The notes under the pieces were generated by a model. It did no database searches. It was not told where the DNA came from and saw only the letters and a program-made list of their open reading frames with translations. Source: Sphingobacterium multivorum (lineage in GTDB: Bacteria; Bacteroidota; Bacteroidia; Sphingobacteriales; Sphingobacteriaceae). From it: a DNA stretch of 64,000 bases. The stretch spans positions 3,286,001 to 3,350,000 of the forward strand of contig NZ_CP154261.1 of assembly GCF_039511225.1 (NCBI RefSeq), given 5' to 3'. Shown piece by piece: positions 16,598-25,779 of this stretch. Each line of letters begins with the position of its first letter. The stretch's first letter is position 1. A program made the position numbers and the translations under genes.

Positions 16598-19500
16598 ATG
16601 CAGTTAACCAAACTAGAAATTAAAGGATTTAAAAGTTTCGGAGACAAGATCACGATCAACTTCAATGATGGTGTCACAGCGATTGTTGGCCCCAATGGAT
16701 GTGGGAAGTCCAATGTTGTCGACGCCATACGCTGGGTGCTGGGAGAGCAGAGCACAAAGATGCTTCGCTCCGATAAGATGGAAAATATTATCTTCAATGG
16801 AACGAAAAATAGAAAACCGGCAAACCTTGCAGAGGTCTCGCTGACCTTCAACAACAACAATAATATTTTGCCAACGGAATTCTCGACAGTGACCGTCACG
16901 CGGAAGCTGTTTCGCAACGGCGATAGTGAATATCGATTGAATGATGTCAAATGTCGTTTAAAAGATATCACAGATCTGTTCCTGGATACCGGTGTAGGGG
17001 CCGACAGCTATTCGATTATCGAATTGAAAATGATCGATGAAATTATCAACAACAAAGATAATTCACGTCGCAACCTCTTCGAAGAAGCATCTGGAATCTC
17101 TAAGTATAAAGTTCGTAAAAAACAGACTTTAGCAAAGCTGAGAGATACTGAGGCCGATCTTAGCCGTGTAGATGACTTGCTTTACGAAATCACAAAGAAC
17201 CTCAAATCATTAGAAAATCAAGCTAAAAAAGCTGAAAAATATACCTCACTTAAAGCAGAATACCGCCAGAGCAGTATAGATTTGGCTTATTATAAAATAG
17301 CAGATTTCTCGACTGAATTGGAAAGACTTCAGACACAAGAATCCAAGATTCAGAAAGATGCTGCCAATGCACATCAAAATATCCTGAATGCGGAAACTGA
17401 ACTCCAATCACTCCGCCAGACAAATTTGGAACAGGAAAAAAACCTTTCGGTACAGCAAAAAACAACGCAGGAATTTGTCAATAAAATCCGAGGTTATGAA
17501 TCGGAAAAGAAGATCAAAAACGAAAAAGTCAAAAATCTTCAAGATAAAGAGAACCGGTTGAACCTCGATATCAACAGCGATAAACAACAGCTTAATCATG
17601 TACTCTACACCATCAAACGACTGAATGAGGAATTGTTTGATGAACAAAATAAGCTCGATTCGTTAAAAACGAATCTTGAATCGGATAAATCCGAAGTCGA
17701 CGAACTGAGAGGACAGCAACAATCGGCAAAAGGAAAGCTTGATATTTTTAATAAGAGTAATGCTGAATTACAGGCAAAAATCTACAAATTAGAAAAAGAT
17801 CTTGCCGTATTTACCATTCAGAAAGAAGCCCTCCTCCAAGAATCTGTTCGCAATAGTGTAGATACAGAAGCAAAAGAAGCCGAATTGCAGCAGTTTAATT
17901 CTGCTGTTACTGAACTGGAAGGCCGTGTGGAAGCACAGCAGCTACAGTATGACTCTGCAAACCAGCTGGAAGAAGAGCTCCAAGGACAGATCAGTCAGTG
18001 CCAGGCAAACCTAGAAGAACTTAAGGCCCAGCTTGCCAAAGATCTCCGTCTGGTAGATGCCAAACAAAACGAATACAACCTCACAAAATCTCTTGTTGAT
18101 AATTTAGAAGGTTTCCCCGATTCCATTCGGTTCCTCAAGAAAAATGCAGGATGGAAAAAGCAACCTCCGCTCCTATCAGATGTCCTTTTCTGTCAGGAAG
18201 ATTATCGCGTGGCTATTGAGAACTATCTAGAGCCTATTATGAACCACTATGTTGTCGAAACACAACAAGATGCTGTTCAAGCAATTCAGCTATTGAGCGA
18301 TGCCGCAAAAGGAAGAGCTAATTTCTTTGTTTTAGATGCCATAGCACATTCGCCAAGCGCTACCCCTGCACCAAATGACAATTTGATGTCTGCGTTGGAT
18401 GTGATTACCGTAGACGAAAAGTACAAGGCTTTATGTACGATGCTCCTGCAGCAGGTCTTTATCCTTAAACATGACAATGAAAAAGAACTGGATGAAAAGC
18501 TACCTGCTCTGGGGCAGGTGATTCTCCAAAAAAATGGACGTTATTCGAAACATCATTTGGGTCTTTCTGGTGGTTCCGTGGGATTATTTGAGGGCAAACG
18601 TATCGGAAGAGCGAAAAACCTCGAAGTGCTATCCCAAGAGATCAAAACCTTAAATCAGGAAATAGCAAAACTTGAAGATAAAATAACGGCCGAAACAGCT
18701 CGCTTGGATGTACTACGCGGCAATTCGCAGAAAGAGTTAATCGATGAGCTTCGTTTTCAGCTCAATAGACTGAATAATGAATTAATTACTGTCAAAACAA
18801 AGCAAGAGCAATATCAAGCCTTCATCAATAACTCCCAGGCCCGTAAAAAAGATATTCAGGAGAAAATTGAAAGTATAGAATCAGATTTAAGGATTGCCGA
18901 GCCACAGCTTCAGGAGCTGCGCCAGGAAAAAGAACAGAGTATCGCCGAATTATCGACTTTACAGGATCAATTCCATGAAATAGCTGAAATACTTAACGAA
19001 AAATCGACCGCATACAATCAAGAGAATATCGCTTACCACCAACAGTTAAACAAAGTTTCCAATATCACAAAAGATCTCGAATTTAGAGAGACGCAGAAGG
19101 ATGACCACGAACTCCGTCTGGAGCGAAACAGCGCAGAATTAGTTGAAGTGCAAGAAGCGTTAAGAACAACCATTCCATTTGAAGATGAAGAAGATCAGGA
19201 TCTTATTGCCATGTATGAGCAGAAGATTGCTTTAGAAGATGGTCTTAAAGAATTGGAAGACAAGTACTATGCAGATAAGCAGAAAATCAATAATCTCGAA
19301 GATGCCCTGACACAGCAGCGTCGCTCAAAAGAGCAGAGTGACTTTCTTATTTCAGAGATCAAAGATAAAAAAACAGGTCTGCAGATCGACCTCAATGCCT
19401 TAAAAGAACGCCTTTCCGTTGAATTCAACATCGAATTGAAAGACTTAATTGACCGTGAAGATGCGCCTGAGATCACAGAAGATCAAGCGACATTGGCAAC

Positions 19501-20140
19501 CAAATGCAGCAAACTCAAGAAACAGCTTGATGAATTTGGAACGATCAATCTGATGGCAAAAGAGGCTTTTGACGAGATGAACGAACGCTATGATTTCATT
19601 AATAAAGAGAAAGCTGATTTAATTGAAGCAAAAGGATCCTTGATGGCAACAATAAAAGAAATTGACGATACCGCTCAGGTTCAGTTTATGTTTACATTTG
19701 ATGCTGTGAGGAATAACTTCGTTAAAGTATTCCGTTCCCTATTTAACGAAGAAGACAGCTGCGACCTGGTACTCACAGACCCGAACAATCCGCTGGATTC
19801 AGATATCGACATTATTGCAAGGCCCAAAGGGAAAAGGCCGCTGTCTATCAATCAGCTTTCGGGTGGTGAAAAGACCTTGACTTCAACAGCTTTGTTATTT
19901 TCACTCTATCTTTCTAAACCGGCACCATTTTGTATCTTCGATGAGGTGGACGCTCCTTTAGATGATACAAATATTGATAAGTTCAACAATATTATCCGGG
20001 ATTTTTCGAAAAATTCACAATTTATCGTGGTCTCACACAATAAGAAAACGATTGCAAGTACAGACATCATCTATGGAGTAACCATGGTGGAACAAGGTGT
20101 ATCCCGTGTAGTAGCAGTAGATCTAAGAGAAGTTGCCTAG
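16598..20140 (+). CDS. smc: Chromosome segregation protein SMC
   Basis: A 1180-aa SMC ATPase, the core of the bacterial condensin. N-terminal head: KGFKSFGDK and Walker A GPNGCGKSN (about 32-40). A long coiled coil follows to about residue 500. The hinge lies around 510-650 (LLSDVLFCQEDYRVAIENYLE, GRANFFVLDA), then the second coiled coil. C-terminal head: the signature LSGGEKTLT and Walker B FCIFDEVDAPLDD, then VVSHNKKTI. Length and order are standard. The start ATG is preceded by an A-rich leader, and TATTTTCG upstream is a one-mismatch -7 element. It ends at a strong terminator. Confidence 0.98.
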   Translation: MQLTKLEIKGFKSFGDKITINFNDGVTAIVGPNGCGKSNVVDAIRWVLGEQSTKMLRSDKMENIIFNGTKNRKPANLAEVSLTFNNNNNILPTEFSTVTVTRKLFRNGDSEYRLNDVKCRLKDITDLFLDTGVGADSYSIIELKMIDEIINNKDNSRRNLFEEASGISKYKVRKKQTLAKLRDTEADLSRVDDLLYEITKNLKSLENQAKKAEKYTSLKAEYRQSSIDLAYYKIADFSTELERLQTQESKIQKDAANAHQNILNAETELQSLRQTNLEQEKNLSVQQKTTQEFVNKIRGYESEKKIKNEKVKNLQDKENRLNLDINSDKQQLNHVLYTIKRLNEELFDEQNKLDSLKTNLESDKSEVDELRGQQQSAKGKLDIFNKSNAELQAKIYKLEKDLAVFTIQKEALLQESVRNSVDTEAKEAELQQFNSAVTELEGRVEAQQLQYDSANQLEEELQGQISQCQANLEELKAQLAKDLRLVDAKQNEYNLTKSLVDNLEGFPDSIRFLKKNAGWKKQPPLLSDVLFCQEDYRVAIENYLEPIMNHYVVETQQDAVQAIQLLSDAAKGRANFFVLDAIAHSPSATPAPNDNLMSALDVITVDEKYKALCTMLLQQVFILKHDNEKELDEKLPALGQVILQKNGRYSKHHLGLSGGSVGLFEGKRIGRAKNLEVLSQEIKTLNQEIAKLEDKITAETARLDVLRGNSQKELIDELRFQLNRLNNELITVKTKQEQYQAFINNSQARKKDIQEKIESIESDLRIAEPQLQELRQEKEQSIAELSTLQDQFHEIAEILNEKSTAYNQENIAYHQQLNKVSNITKDLEFRETQKDDHELRLERNSAELVEVQEALRTTIPFEDEEDQDLIAMYEQKIALEDGLKELEDKYYADKQKINNLEDALTQQRRSKEQSDFLISEIKDKKTGLQIDLNALKERLSVEFNIELKDLIDREDAPEITEDQATLATKCSKLKKQLDEFGTINLMAKEAFDEMNERYDFINKEKADLIEAKGSLMATIKEIDDTAQVQFMFTFDAVRNNFVKVFRSLFNEEDSCDLVLTDPNNPLDSDIDIIARPKGKRPLSINQLSGGEKTLTSTALLFSLYLSKPAPFCIFDEVDAPLDDTNIDKFNNIIRDFSKNSQFIVVSHNKKTIASTDIIYGVTMVEQGVSRVVAVDLREVA

Positions 20141-20160
20141 AGCGTAACAAAATACACAAT

Positions 20161-20200
20161 AAATAAGACGGACCGGATGTACATCTGGTCCGTCTTATTT
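20161..20200. terminator. Symmetric terminator after smc
   Basis: The 14-bp arms AAATAAGACGGACC and GGTCCGTCTTATTT stand around a further self-complementary GATGTACATC core. Confidence 0.85.
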
Positions 20201-20274
20201 TATATATATCAATTTAAATTCCGCCCCACTTTAATGAGACTGTTTACTGCAACAAACAGTGAATTCCTCTGAGC

Positions 20275-20442
20275 TTATTTCATGTCGCAGATCAATATAA
20301 GGATGGAGAGCAGGCAGCTGATTCCCCCCATAAATAAACCGACTGATAACCAAACGGGCCCGCTACTAATCCCGCCAATGCCCCTGCCATTCGTAGAGGC
20401 AAATCCACCAATGCAACACAAGCTCCAAGTGCTGTACCACAC
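20275..20442 (-). CDS. Possible 55-aa membrane peptide (doubtful)
   Basis: From a GTG at 20442 the minus strand encodes 55 residues. A Gly/Ser-rich first half (GGFASTNGRGIGGISSG) is followed by one strongly hydrophobic helix (VWLSVGLFMGGISCLL...) and ends DMK. The composition looks like a real single-pass peptide. However, the start is a weak GTG with no ribosome site, and a stop lies 4 codons upstream. An overlapping minus frame (20292-20510) is also open and mildly hydrophobic, so this may be a remnant of a longer gene. Protein-level support is lacking. Confidence 0.2.
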   Translation of the reverse strand: MWYSTWSLCCIGGFASTNGRGIGGISSGPVWLSVGLFMGGISCLLSILILICDMK

Positions 20443-20582
20443 ATCTGTAATGCAACTTTTTTAACAGCCAGCACACCCCCACAACTATATTTCGAGTACA
20501 AATATGCCACGGATCAAAAAGCGAAACATTGACTCAAGTCAAAAAAAGCCTTTAAGTCGAAAATGGGACCTGAAAAATAAAA

Positions 20583-20682
20583 AGCCCAGAGTGGGGAACT
20601 CTGAGCTTTTGTTAGCCATATATTAACCTATTTTATGAAAAGTATTTGTAATGAAAACGTCGCATTTTTGAATTCATTATAA
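20583..20682. ncRNA. Hairpin unit A (tandem pair before ppk2)
   Basis: A 10-bp stem, AGCCCAGAGT/ACTCTGAGCT, with loop GGGGA (20583-20607). An ATTAACCTA stretch follows, then a 15-codon frame starting ATGAAAAGT (20635-20682). On the minus strand the same stem has loop TCCCC and is followed by TTTTTATTTT, so it looks like an intrinsic terminator of a small RNA. Unit B repeats this design exactly 216 bp downstream. Strand and function are open. Confidence 0.4.
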
Positions 20683-20798
20683 GAATAGTTGCCATTTAAC
20701 ATTTTTTAACATTTATAATACACTAGGATGTACTTAATTAAACGGGAGCAGAATCGTATTTTTCCGTACTCTTGAAGCGATCCCCCATTCAACAAAAA

Positions 20799-20901
20799 AG
20801 CTCGAAGTGGGGAACTCCGAGCTAACCTAACCAATTATTAACCTAAATTTATGAAAAGTCTTATTTATGCAAACAGCCTCTTTTGCTGTTTAGAATTCTA
20901 A
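20799..20901. ncRNA. Hairpin unit B (tandem pair before ppk2)
   Basis: The stem AGCTCGAAGT/ACTCCGAGCT has the same GGGGA loop (20799-20823). ATTAACCTA follows, then a 16-codon frame starting ATGAAAAGT (20851-20901). One stem pair covaries with unit A (A-T there, G-C here). On the minus strand it is a terminator with a TCCCC loop and TTTTTT. A second stem AAACAGC/GCTGTTT (20871-20891) and the palindrome TTTAGAATTCTAAA lie in the short frame. Confidence 0.4.
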
Positions 20902-21014
20902 ACGTAAGTAAAGAGCTTATTATTACACATCCCATGTGGAATTATATGAAATTTGACGTTTTTTAACAATTCAATAAGTAACTTTAGGAAAACGAACGTA
21001 TAAATCAATAGCAT

Positions 21015-21824
21015 ATGGCAGAATACGATTTAAATGAACTTCAGAAGATCTACGAAAACAAAGATGTTTTAAACTATCTGGAACAGCATGGCATTCTGGA
21101 GATAAAAAAATTCAATGATGTTTACGATTATGAAAAGGAGCTTTACGAGCTCCAAGTCAAGCTCTTAAAACTTCAATATGAAATCATTGAAAAAGGAAAA
21201 CGGGTCCTGATTATTTTTGAAGGCAGGGACGCTGCGGGTAAAGGCGGTACAATTGGCCGTGTAACCCAATACCTGAATCCAAAAAAGGTGCGCGTTGTTG
21301 CATTGCCTAAGCCAACCGAAGAGGAAGCCGGACAATGGTATTTTCAACGATATATCAAACAGCTCCCCAATGCTGGGGAAATTGTGATTTTCGACCGCAG
21401 CTGGTATAACAGAGCTGTTGTTGAACCAGTATTTGGATTTTGCACCAAGGAACAGCACGAGCTGTTTATGAACCAAGTTCCTGAATTTGAGAAGCAGTTA
21501 ATCGACGATGGCATCATCCTTATCAAATTATTCCTGAATATCAGCAAAGAAGAGCAGGCCGAAAGATTAAAAGAGCGAAAAGAAGATATCCTAAAACAAT
21601 GGAAAATCGGTGTGCTGGACGAGCAGGCGCAGGAGAAATGGGATGTTTATACGGGTTATATTGAAGATTTATTTAAAAAGACAAGCACCAAAAAATCGCC
21701 TTGGTTAGAAATTACAAAAGATAACAAGAAAAAGGCCCGCTTGGCGTCCTTCAAACTGATTATCAATGCGCTTGTTGGAAGTGAGCAGGAAAAAATAGAT
21801 TCTTTCGTTACAAAACACGACTAA
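21015..21824 (+). CDS. ppk2: Polyphosphate kinase 2 family protein
   Basis: A 269-aa cytosolic enzyme of the PPK2 family, which transfers phosphate between polyphosphate and nucleotides. Seen: Walker A EGRDAAGKGG (about residues 69-78), the lid region LPKPTEEEAGQWYFQRYI, and Walker B/DRSWYNRA (about 129-136), followed by VEPVFGFCT. The single-domain length and motifs fit class I PPK2 (nucleoside diphosphate to triphosphate), but class cannot be fixed by eye. It follows the two hairpin units. TAACTTTA (20979-20986), one base off the -7 consensus, lies 28 nt before the start. Confidence 0.93.
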   Translation: MAEYDLNELQKIYENKDVLNYLEQHGILEIKKFNDVYDYEKELYELQVKLLKLQYEIIEKGKRVLIIFEGRDAAGKGGTIGRVTQYLNPKKVRVVALPKPTEEEAGQWYFQRYIKQLPNAGEIVIFDRSWYNRAVVEPVFGFCTKEQHELFMNQVPEFEKQLIDDGIILIKLFLNISKEEQAERLKERKEDILKQWKIGVLDEQAQEKWDVYTGYIEDLFKKTSTKKSPWLEITKDNKKKARLASFKLIINALVGSEQEKIDSFVTKHD

Positions 21825-21849
21825 ATGACTGTCGGTCTAGAAAGGTATC

Positions 21850-21897
21850 ATTATAAAAAAACAGGAGGAAAAGTATTTCCTCCTGTTTTTTTATAAT
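21850..21897. terminator. Bidirectional terminator between ppk2 and pckA
   Basis: A 22-bp perfect stem (21850-21871 with 21876-21897) around loop AGTA, with A- and T-runs on both sides. Confidence 0.9.
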
Positions 21898-21908
21898 ATT
21901 AAAACGAA

Positions 21909-23528
21909 TTAAGATACAAGTACCGTAGTTTCGATTTTAGGTCCTGCGGCCAGCACCGAGTCCGGCATTTCATTATTGAATTTTTCAAAATTCGAAATAA
22001 ACAGCTTCGCCAAGCGTTTTGCTTGCATGTCATAAGCCTCATCATTGTTCCATAAGCCGCGTGCATCTAAAATTTGTGCAGGAACATGCTCTCCACAGCT
22101 CGTTGGATATTCCAATCCAAAAATATCATGCTTATTAAACTGAGATTCCAGTAGCGAACCGTCCATGGCCGCGCGAATTAGCGATCGTGTATAATTCAGC
22201 TTAATACGTCTACCTATTCCGTAAGGACCAGCAATCCAGCCTGTATTCACTAGCCAAACTTTGATGTTACGATTTTGCTCTAGTTTCGAACGCAGCAAGG
22301 CCGCATATTTTGAAGGATGGAGCGGTAAAAATGCCTGTCCAAAACAGGTTGAAAATGCTGCTGTAGGCTCCTTTATCCCGACCTCTGTACCGGCAACCTT
22401 TGCTGTATAACCACTGACAAAATGATATACCGCCTGATCGATGGTCAACAATGAAATGGGAGGAAGTACTCCAAAAGCATCAGCTGTCAGGAAAAAAATA
22501 TTTTCGGGTTCATTGCCAATTCCATTTATTTCGGCATTTTCCATAAAATCAATGGGATAGGATACCCTCGTATTCTCTGTCTTGCTAATATCGTTATAGT
22601 CAGGTCGATCAAATTCATCCAACACAACATTTTCAAGGAGAGCCCCAAAACGAATTGCGTGAAAGATCTCAGGTTCTTTGTCTTCTGACAGCCCTACACA
22701 TTTGGCATAGCAGCCGCCTTCGAAATTGAATATTCCCCTTTCGCTCCATCCATGCTCGTCATCACCAATCAACTTTCTGTTTCTATCAGCCGACAGCGTC
22801 GTTTTCCCTGTACCTGAAAGTCCGAAAAATAATGCTGTCTCCCCCGCTTTCGACGTGTTCGCCGAGCAGTGCATAGAAAGCACATTATGCTGGAATGGCA
22901 AAATAAAGTTCAATATTGAAAAAATGCTCTTTTTAATCTCCCCTGTATAACCAGTCCCTGCAATCAATACTATCTTTTTTGTAAAGTCAATCGCGACAAA
23001 ATTTTCGTTGATAATGCCATATTGATGCGGCTCATCGATAAGCAGCGTCGGGGCGGCTAAAATCGACCAGGCTGGCTGGGCATCTGGATTTGGCTCCGGC
23101 CGTAGAAACAGGTTATTGGCAAATATACTTTGATAGGCTGTCTCCGTAACAACACGTAAATCTATTTGATAAGCTGGATCAGCCCCCGCAGCACAATCTC
23201 TTACATAGATGATTTTATCACTTAAGTGAGCCGCTACTTTCGAAAATAGTGCTTCAAAATTAGCCGGAGACATTCGTTGATTGATCTCTCCCCACCAAAC
23301 GCTATCTTTAGTTAAAGAATCTTCGACCAGAAACCGATCTTTTGGCGATCTTCCAGTAAATTTCCCTGTATCAGCAGCAAGCGCTCCCGTATCAGAAAGT
23401 CGACCTTCGTGATTTGCTAAGGCATGTTCGACCAATTCAGAAACAGGCAATTGATAAAATACATTTTTTGTACTATCAATTTTTAAATATTTCAAATCAG
23501 GCGCGTTTCCAATGTTACCCTTTTTCAT
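21909..23528 (-). CDS. pckA: Phosphoenolpyruvate carboxykinase (ATP)
   Basis: A 539-aa cytosolic enzyme converting oxaloacetate to PEP with ATP, the first committed step of gluconeogenesis. Seen: FTGRSPKDRF, the substrate-binding RDCAAGADP region, the kinase-1a P-loop GLSGTGKTTLSAD (about 245-257), and DDEHGWSERGIFNFEGGCYAK with the metal-binding acidic residues. The frame extends 19 codons upstream. The ATG at 23528 is preferred because it fits the family length and sits downstream of a complete -33/-7 promoter that would overlap the longer version. It converges on ppk2 and is divergent from an MBL hydrolase. Confidence 0.96.
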   Translation of the reverse strand: MKKGNIGNAPDLKYLKIDSTKNVFYQLPVSELVEHALANHEGRLSDTGALAADTGKFTGRSPKDRFLVEDSLTKDSVWWGEINQRMSPANFEALFSKVAAHLSDKIIYVRDCAAGADPAYQIDLRVVTETAYQSIFANNLFLRPEPNPDAQPAWSILAAPTLLIDEPHQYGIINENFVAIDFTKKIVLIAGTGYTGEIKKSIFSILNFILPFQHNVLSMHCSANTSKAGETALFFGLSGTGKTTLSADRNRKLIGDDEHGWSERGIFNFEGGCYAKCVGLSEDKEPEIFHAIRFGALLENVVLDEFDRPDYNDISKTENTRVSYPIDFMENAEINGIGNEPENIFFLTADAFGVLPPISLLTIDQAVYHFVSGYTAKVAGTEVGIKEPTAAFSTCFGQAFLPLHPSKYAALLRSKLEQNRNIKVWLVNTGWIAGPYGIGRRIKLNYTRSLIRAAMDGSLLESQFNKHDIFGLEYPTSCGEHVPAQILDARGLWNNDEAYDMQAKRLAKLFISNFEKFNNEMPDSVLAAGPKIETTVLVS

Positions 23529-23554
23529 ATTTTTTGTTTGTTTTAAAATGTGCC

Positions 23555-23586
23555 CAAATTTAACGGCATTTTTCGCTAAAAACAAA
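23555..23586 (-). promoter_or_regulatory. Bacteroidota-type promoter of pckA (-33 TTTG, 20 bp, -7 TAAATTTG)
   Basis: On the minus strand TTTG (23586-23583) and TAAATTTG (23562-23555) are 20 bp apart, the best full match to the Bacteroidota consensus in the window. The leader would be about 25 nt. Confidence 0.6.
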
Positions 23587-23809
23587 ACTTAATTATCTAA
23601 AAATCAAGCTTATTGTACAAAAAACACAAAAACAAAACACTCATTAACAACAACTTATAGAGGTAAAAAAAATTAAACTTTTTAGCATATTTTTTTAGCA
23701 CATCAATTTATCACCATCAAAAAATATCACATATTTTTCGTAAATTGTTCCAAGCTTTACAAATATTAATAAGGTAAAAACAGATCATTAAAAGACATAT
23801 CATCTGCGA

Positions 23810-24646
23810 ATGAAATTACATGCCATAGAAACGGGATTTTTCAAACTTGATGGCGGTGCAATGTTTGGCGTTGTCCCCAAGAGTATCTGGAACAAAACAA
23901 ACCCAGCCGACTCAAACAATATGTGTACCTGGGGAAACCGCCTGCTCCTCATCGAGGACAGTAATCGATTAATGCTGGTCGATACAGGATTGGGAGACAA
24001 ACAAAATGAAAAATTCTTCAGCTATTATTATCTTCACGGCGATGCAACACTGGATAAATCATTAAAAAATAGTGGGTTTGACAGAAGTGATATCACCGAT
24101 GTCATCCTTACACACCTGCATTTCGACCATTGTGGTGGCGCTATCGCCCGCGAAGGTGAACAACTCGTTCCGGCTTTTAAAAATGCTCATTTTTGGAGCA
24201 ATAGCGACCATTGGTCTTGGGCTACCGATCCTAATCCACGCGAAAAAGCTTCTTTCTTAAAAGAGAACATTTTACCAATACAAGAGAGTGGGCAATTAAA
24301 ATTTGTCGAAGATCACCAAAATCCTTTCGGAAGCAATATTGCTATCCGTTATGCACACGGTCATACAGAAGCGATGATGCTGCCTCAGATACTGTATAAA
24401 GGCAAAACGATCCTCTATATGGCGGATCTATTGCCATCGGTGGGACATATTCCTATTCCTTATGTTATGAGCTATGATGTTAGACCTCTCGTGACCATGG
24501 AGGAACGCAACAGCTATTGGAATGAGATCGTCGATAATGAATACATCTTATTTTTCGAACACGATCCGATACATGAATGCTGTACACTTCAGCGTACTGA
24601 AAAAGGTATTCGGGTAAAGGATATTTTCAAACTGAGCGACATTTAG
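23810..24646 (+). CDS. MBL-fold metallo-hydrolase
   Basis: A 278-aa protein of the metallo-beta-lactamase superfamily. The zinc motif reads THLHFDHCGG (HxHxDH, about 101-110). Further ligands are visible: His in YAHGHTEAM, Asp in MADLLPSVGH, and a late His in FFEHDPIHE. The N-terminus starts directly with strands and has no signal peptide, so it is cytosolic. The superfamily covers lactonases, glyoxalases, RNases and others. The arrangement resembles AHL-lactonase-like or generic hydrolases, and no specific substrate is claimed. It is divergent from pckA and flanked by terminators, hence a single-gene unit. A second, different MBL protein is encoded at 34927-35814. Confidence 0.85.
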   Translation: MKLHAIETGFFKLDGGAMFGVVPKSIWNKTNPADSNNMCTWGNRLLLIEDSNRLMLVDTGLGDKQNEKFFSYYYLHGDATLDKSLKNSGFDRSDITDVILTHLHFDHCGGAIAREGEQLVPAFKNAHFWSNSDHWSWATDPNPREKASFLKENILPIQESGQLKFVEDHQNPFGSNIAIRYAHGHTEAMMLPQILYKGKTILYMADLLPSVGHIPIPYVMSYDVRPLVTMEERNSYWNEIVDNEYILFFEHDPIHECCTLQRTEKGIRVKDIFKLSDI

Positions 24647-24689
24647 CTGAGACGTTTATAGAAGATGAAATAGGATATAAAAAGAATAT

Positions 24690-24724
24690 ACAAAAAAAGC
24701 TACTTTAAAAGTAGCTTTTTTTGT
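24690..24724. terminator. Bidirectional terminator between MBL and outer-membrane protein genes
   Basis: ACAAAAAAAGCTACTT and its complement form a nearly loop-less stem with A- and T-runs. Confidence 0.85.
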
Positions 24725-24736
24725 AACGAATATATT

Positions 24737-25609
24737 TTAAAATCTAAAGCCCAAAGCCCAGTAATTTTCAAAAAACCATATTTGTTGAGAGGCTTTATCT
24801 ACCCCTCTTCTTCCAGTTGTACGAATGTTTGTTAAATCAGTCCAGCCCGTTTTGAAATTCCCCTGAAGGTAGAGTCCCTTATAAAAACGGTAGTGCAACC
24901 CAACTTTTGCCGAAGCGCCATACCCTGCAATGTTCCAAAAATGGTTGGCTCCTTCACCAAAAAGATGTACGTCGGAACGAGGAATCAATAAGCCTACATC
25001 CACACCCGATTCCATCGTCAATACCTGTTGACCCTTGCGGTTATTGATGATGTCGTCATAACGTTCCAGGCCTACTGAGGCAAAGTTATAGCCGTCGGTG
25101 TGTTCAAATGTCAGCATGGCCGAGTCTACAGTAATCAATTCACCGTTATATTGACCAGCGCGATTTCCTGTCGGAATACCAGGGTTAGAAATCTCTTCAC
25201 CGATAAAACCCGAAATTTTCACCTGTTGTGGAATATCGACCACATATTTCATATGGTCCCATCCCAATGAAATGGAATAATTATCCTTGATATAATAACC
25301 AAAGTGCAGATTAAATTGCGGAATAGTCAGCCTGCTTGGGTCAAAATACGTTGAACCAAATTTAGTTGGCCTGTCACCCGCTTTTACATCATGCAGAATA
25401 AAGTCATAATTAGGTCCCGTAAAATGAATATCTGATTTCGCGTAAGAAGAGAAGTTGTACCCCCAAAAGAAGAAGAATTTGCCCTTGTTACTTTCTGTTC
25501 TCAAATTTTTCGGTTTGAAAATGCTTTTTCCTATCTCAGGATTTTCTTGGGCAAATAAGGCAGAAACACTTAGTGCAAGTGCTCCAATTGTTAAAAATAT
25601 TTTTCTCAT
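24737..25609 (-). CDS. Outer-membrane beta-barrel-like protein
   Basis: A 290-aa exported protein: a signal peptide ending SALFAQ (about residue 20), then alternating amphipathic strands (FFFFWGYNFSSYAKSDIHF, PQFNLHFGYYIKDNYSISLGWDHM). It ends in an aromatic strand WALGFRF, as outer-membrane barrels do. It resembles Bacteroidota outer-membrane proteins of unknown function. The barrel is inferred from the strand pattern. The ATG at 25609 is chosen over an upstream ATG at 25645, because it starts the signal peptide properly (MRKIFLTIGALALS) and follows TACTTTTG (25638-25631). Confidence 0.75.
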   Translation of the reverse strand: MRKIFLTIGALALSVSALFAQENPEIGKSIFKPKNLRTESNKGKFFFFWGYNFSSYAKSDIHFTGPNYDFILHDVKAGDRPTKFGSTYFDPSRLTIPQFNLHFGYYIKDNYSISLGWDHMKYVVDIPQQVKISGFIGEEISNPGIPTGNRAGQYNGELITVDSAMLTFEHTDGYNFASVGLERYDDIINNRKGQQVLTMESGVDVGLLIPRSDVHLFGEGANHFWNIAGYGASAKVGLHYRFYKGLYLQGNFKTGWTDLTNIRTTGRRGVDKASQQIWFFENYWALGFRF

Positions 25610-25630
25610 ATCGGTGCTAAAAACGTTGGG

Positions 25631-25638
25631 CAAAAGTA
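25631..25638 (-). promoter_or_regulatory. -7 element (TACTTTTG, minus strand) of the outer-membrane protein gene
   Basis: The plus strand reads CAAAAGTA. It lies 21 nt before the ATG at 25609 and supports the shorter start. Confidence 0.35.
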
Positions 25639-25729
25639 CCGGCATTCTATTTTATAAGCAAATAAAAACAATGGAAATTGGTAAAATATGACGAAGATCA
25701 CAGAAATGTCATTCCGCTCAGGAAATAAA

Positions 25730-25758
25730 AAAAGCTGCTTTCCGGGAAAGCAGCTTTT
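25730..25758 (-). terminator. Terminator after acnA
   Basis: AAAAGCTGCTTTCC and GGAAAGCAGCTTTT form a 14-bp stem 22 nt after the acnA stop. A T-run follows on the minus strand. Confidence 0.8.
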
Positions 25759-25779
25759 CATTTTATTTCTAAAAAATTA

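Larger units (their letters stand above)
20201..21014. other. Gene-poor region smc / ppk2
   Basis: 814 bp without a confident gene. It holds a doubtful small membrane-protein frame (20275-20442, minus) and an imperfect dyad TTGACT-CA-AGTCAA (20529-20542). It also holds two tandem hairpin units 216 bp apart (20583 and 20799), then an A+T-rich leader into ppk2. Confidence 0.7.

Noticed and set aside
20282..20464. 60-codon plus-strand gene after smc
   Set aside because: Proline- and glutamine-rich shadow of the minus-strand frame, with no start signal.
21909..23585. Longer pckA start at 23585
   Set aside because: The longer start would place the -33/-7 promoter inside the gene, and the extra 19 residues are not family-like.
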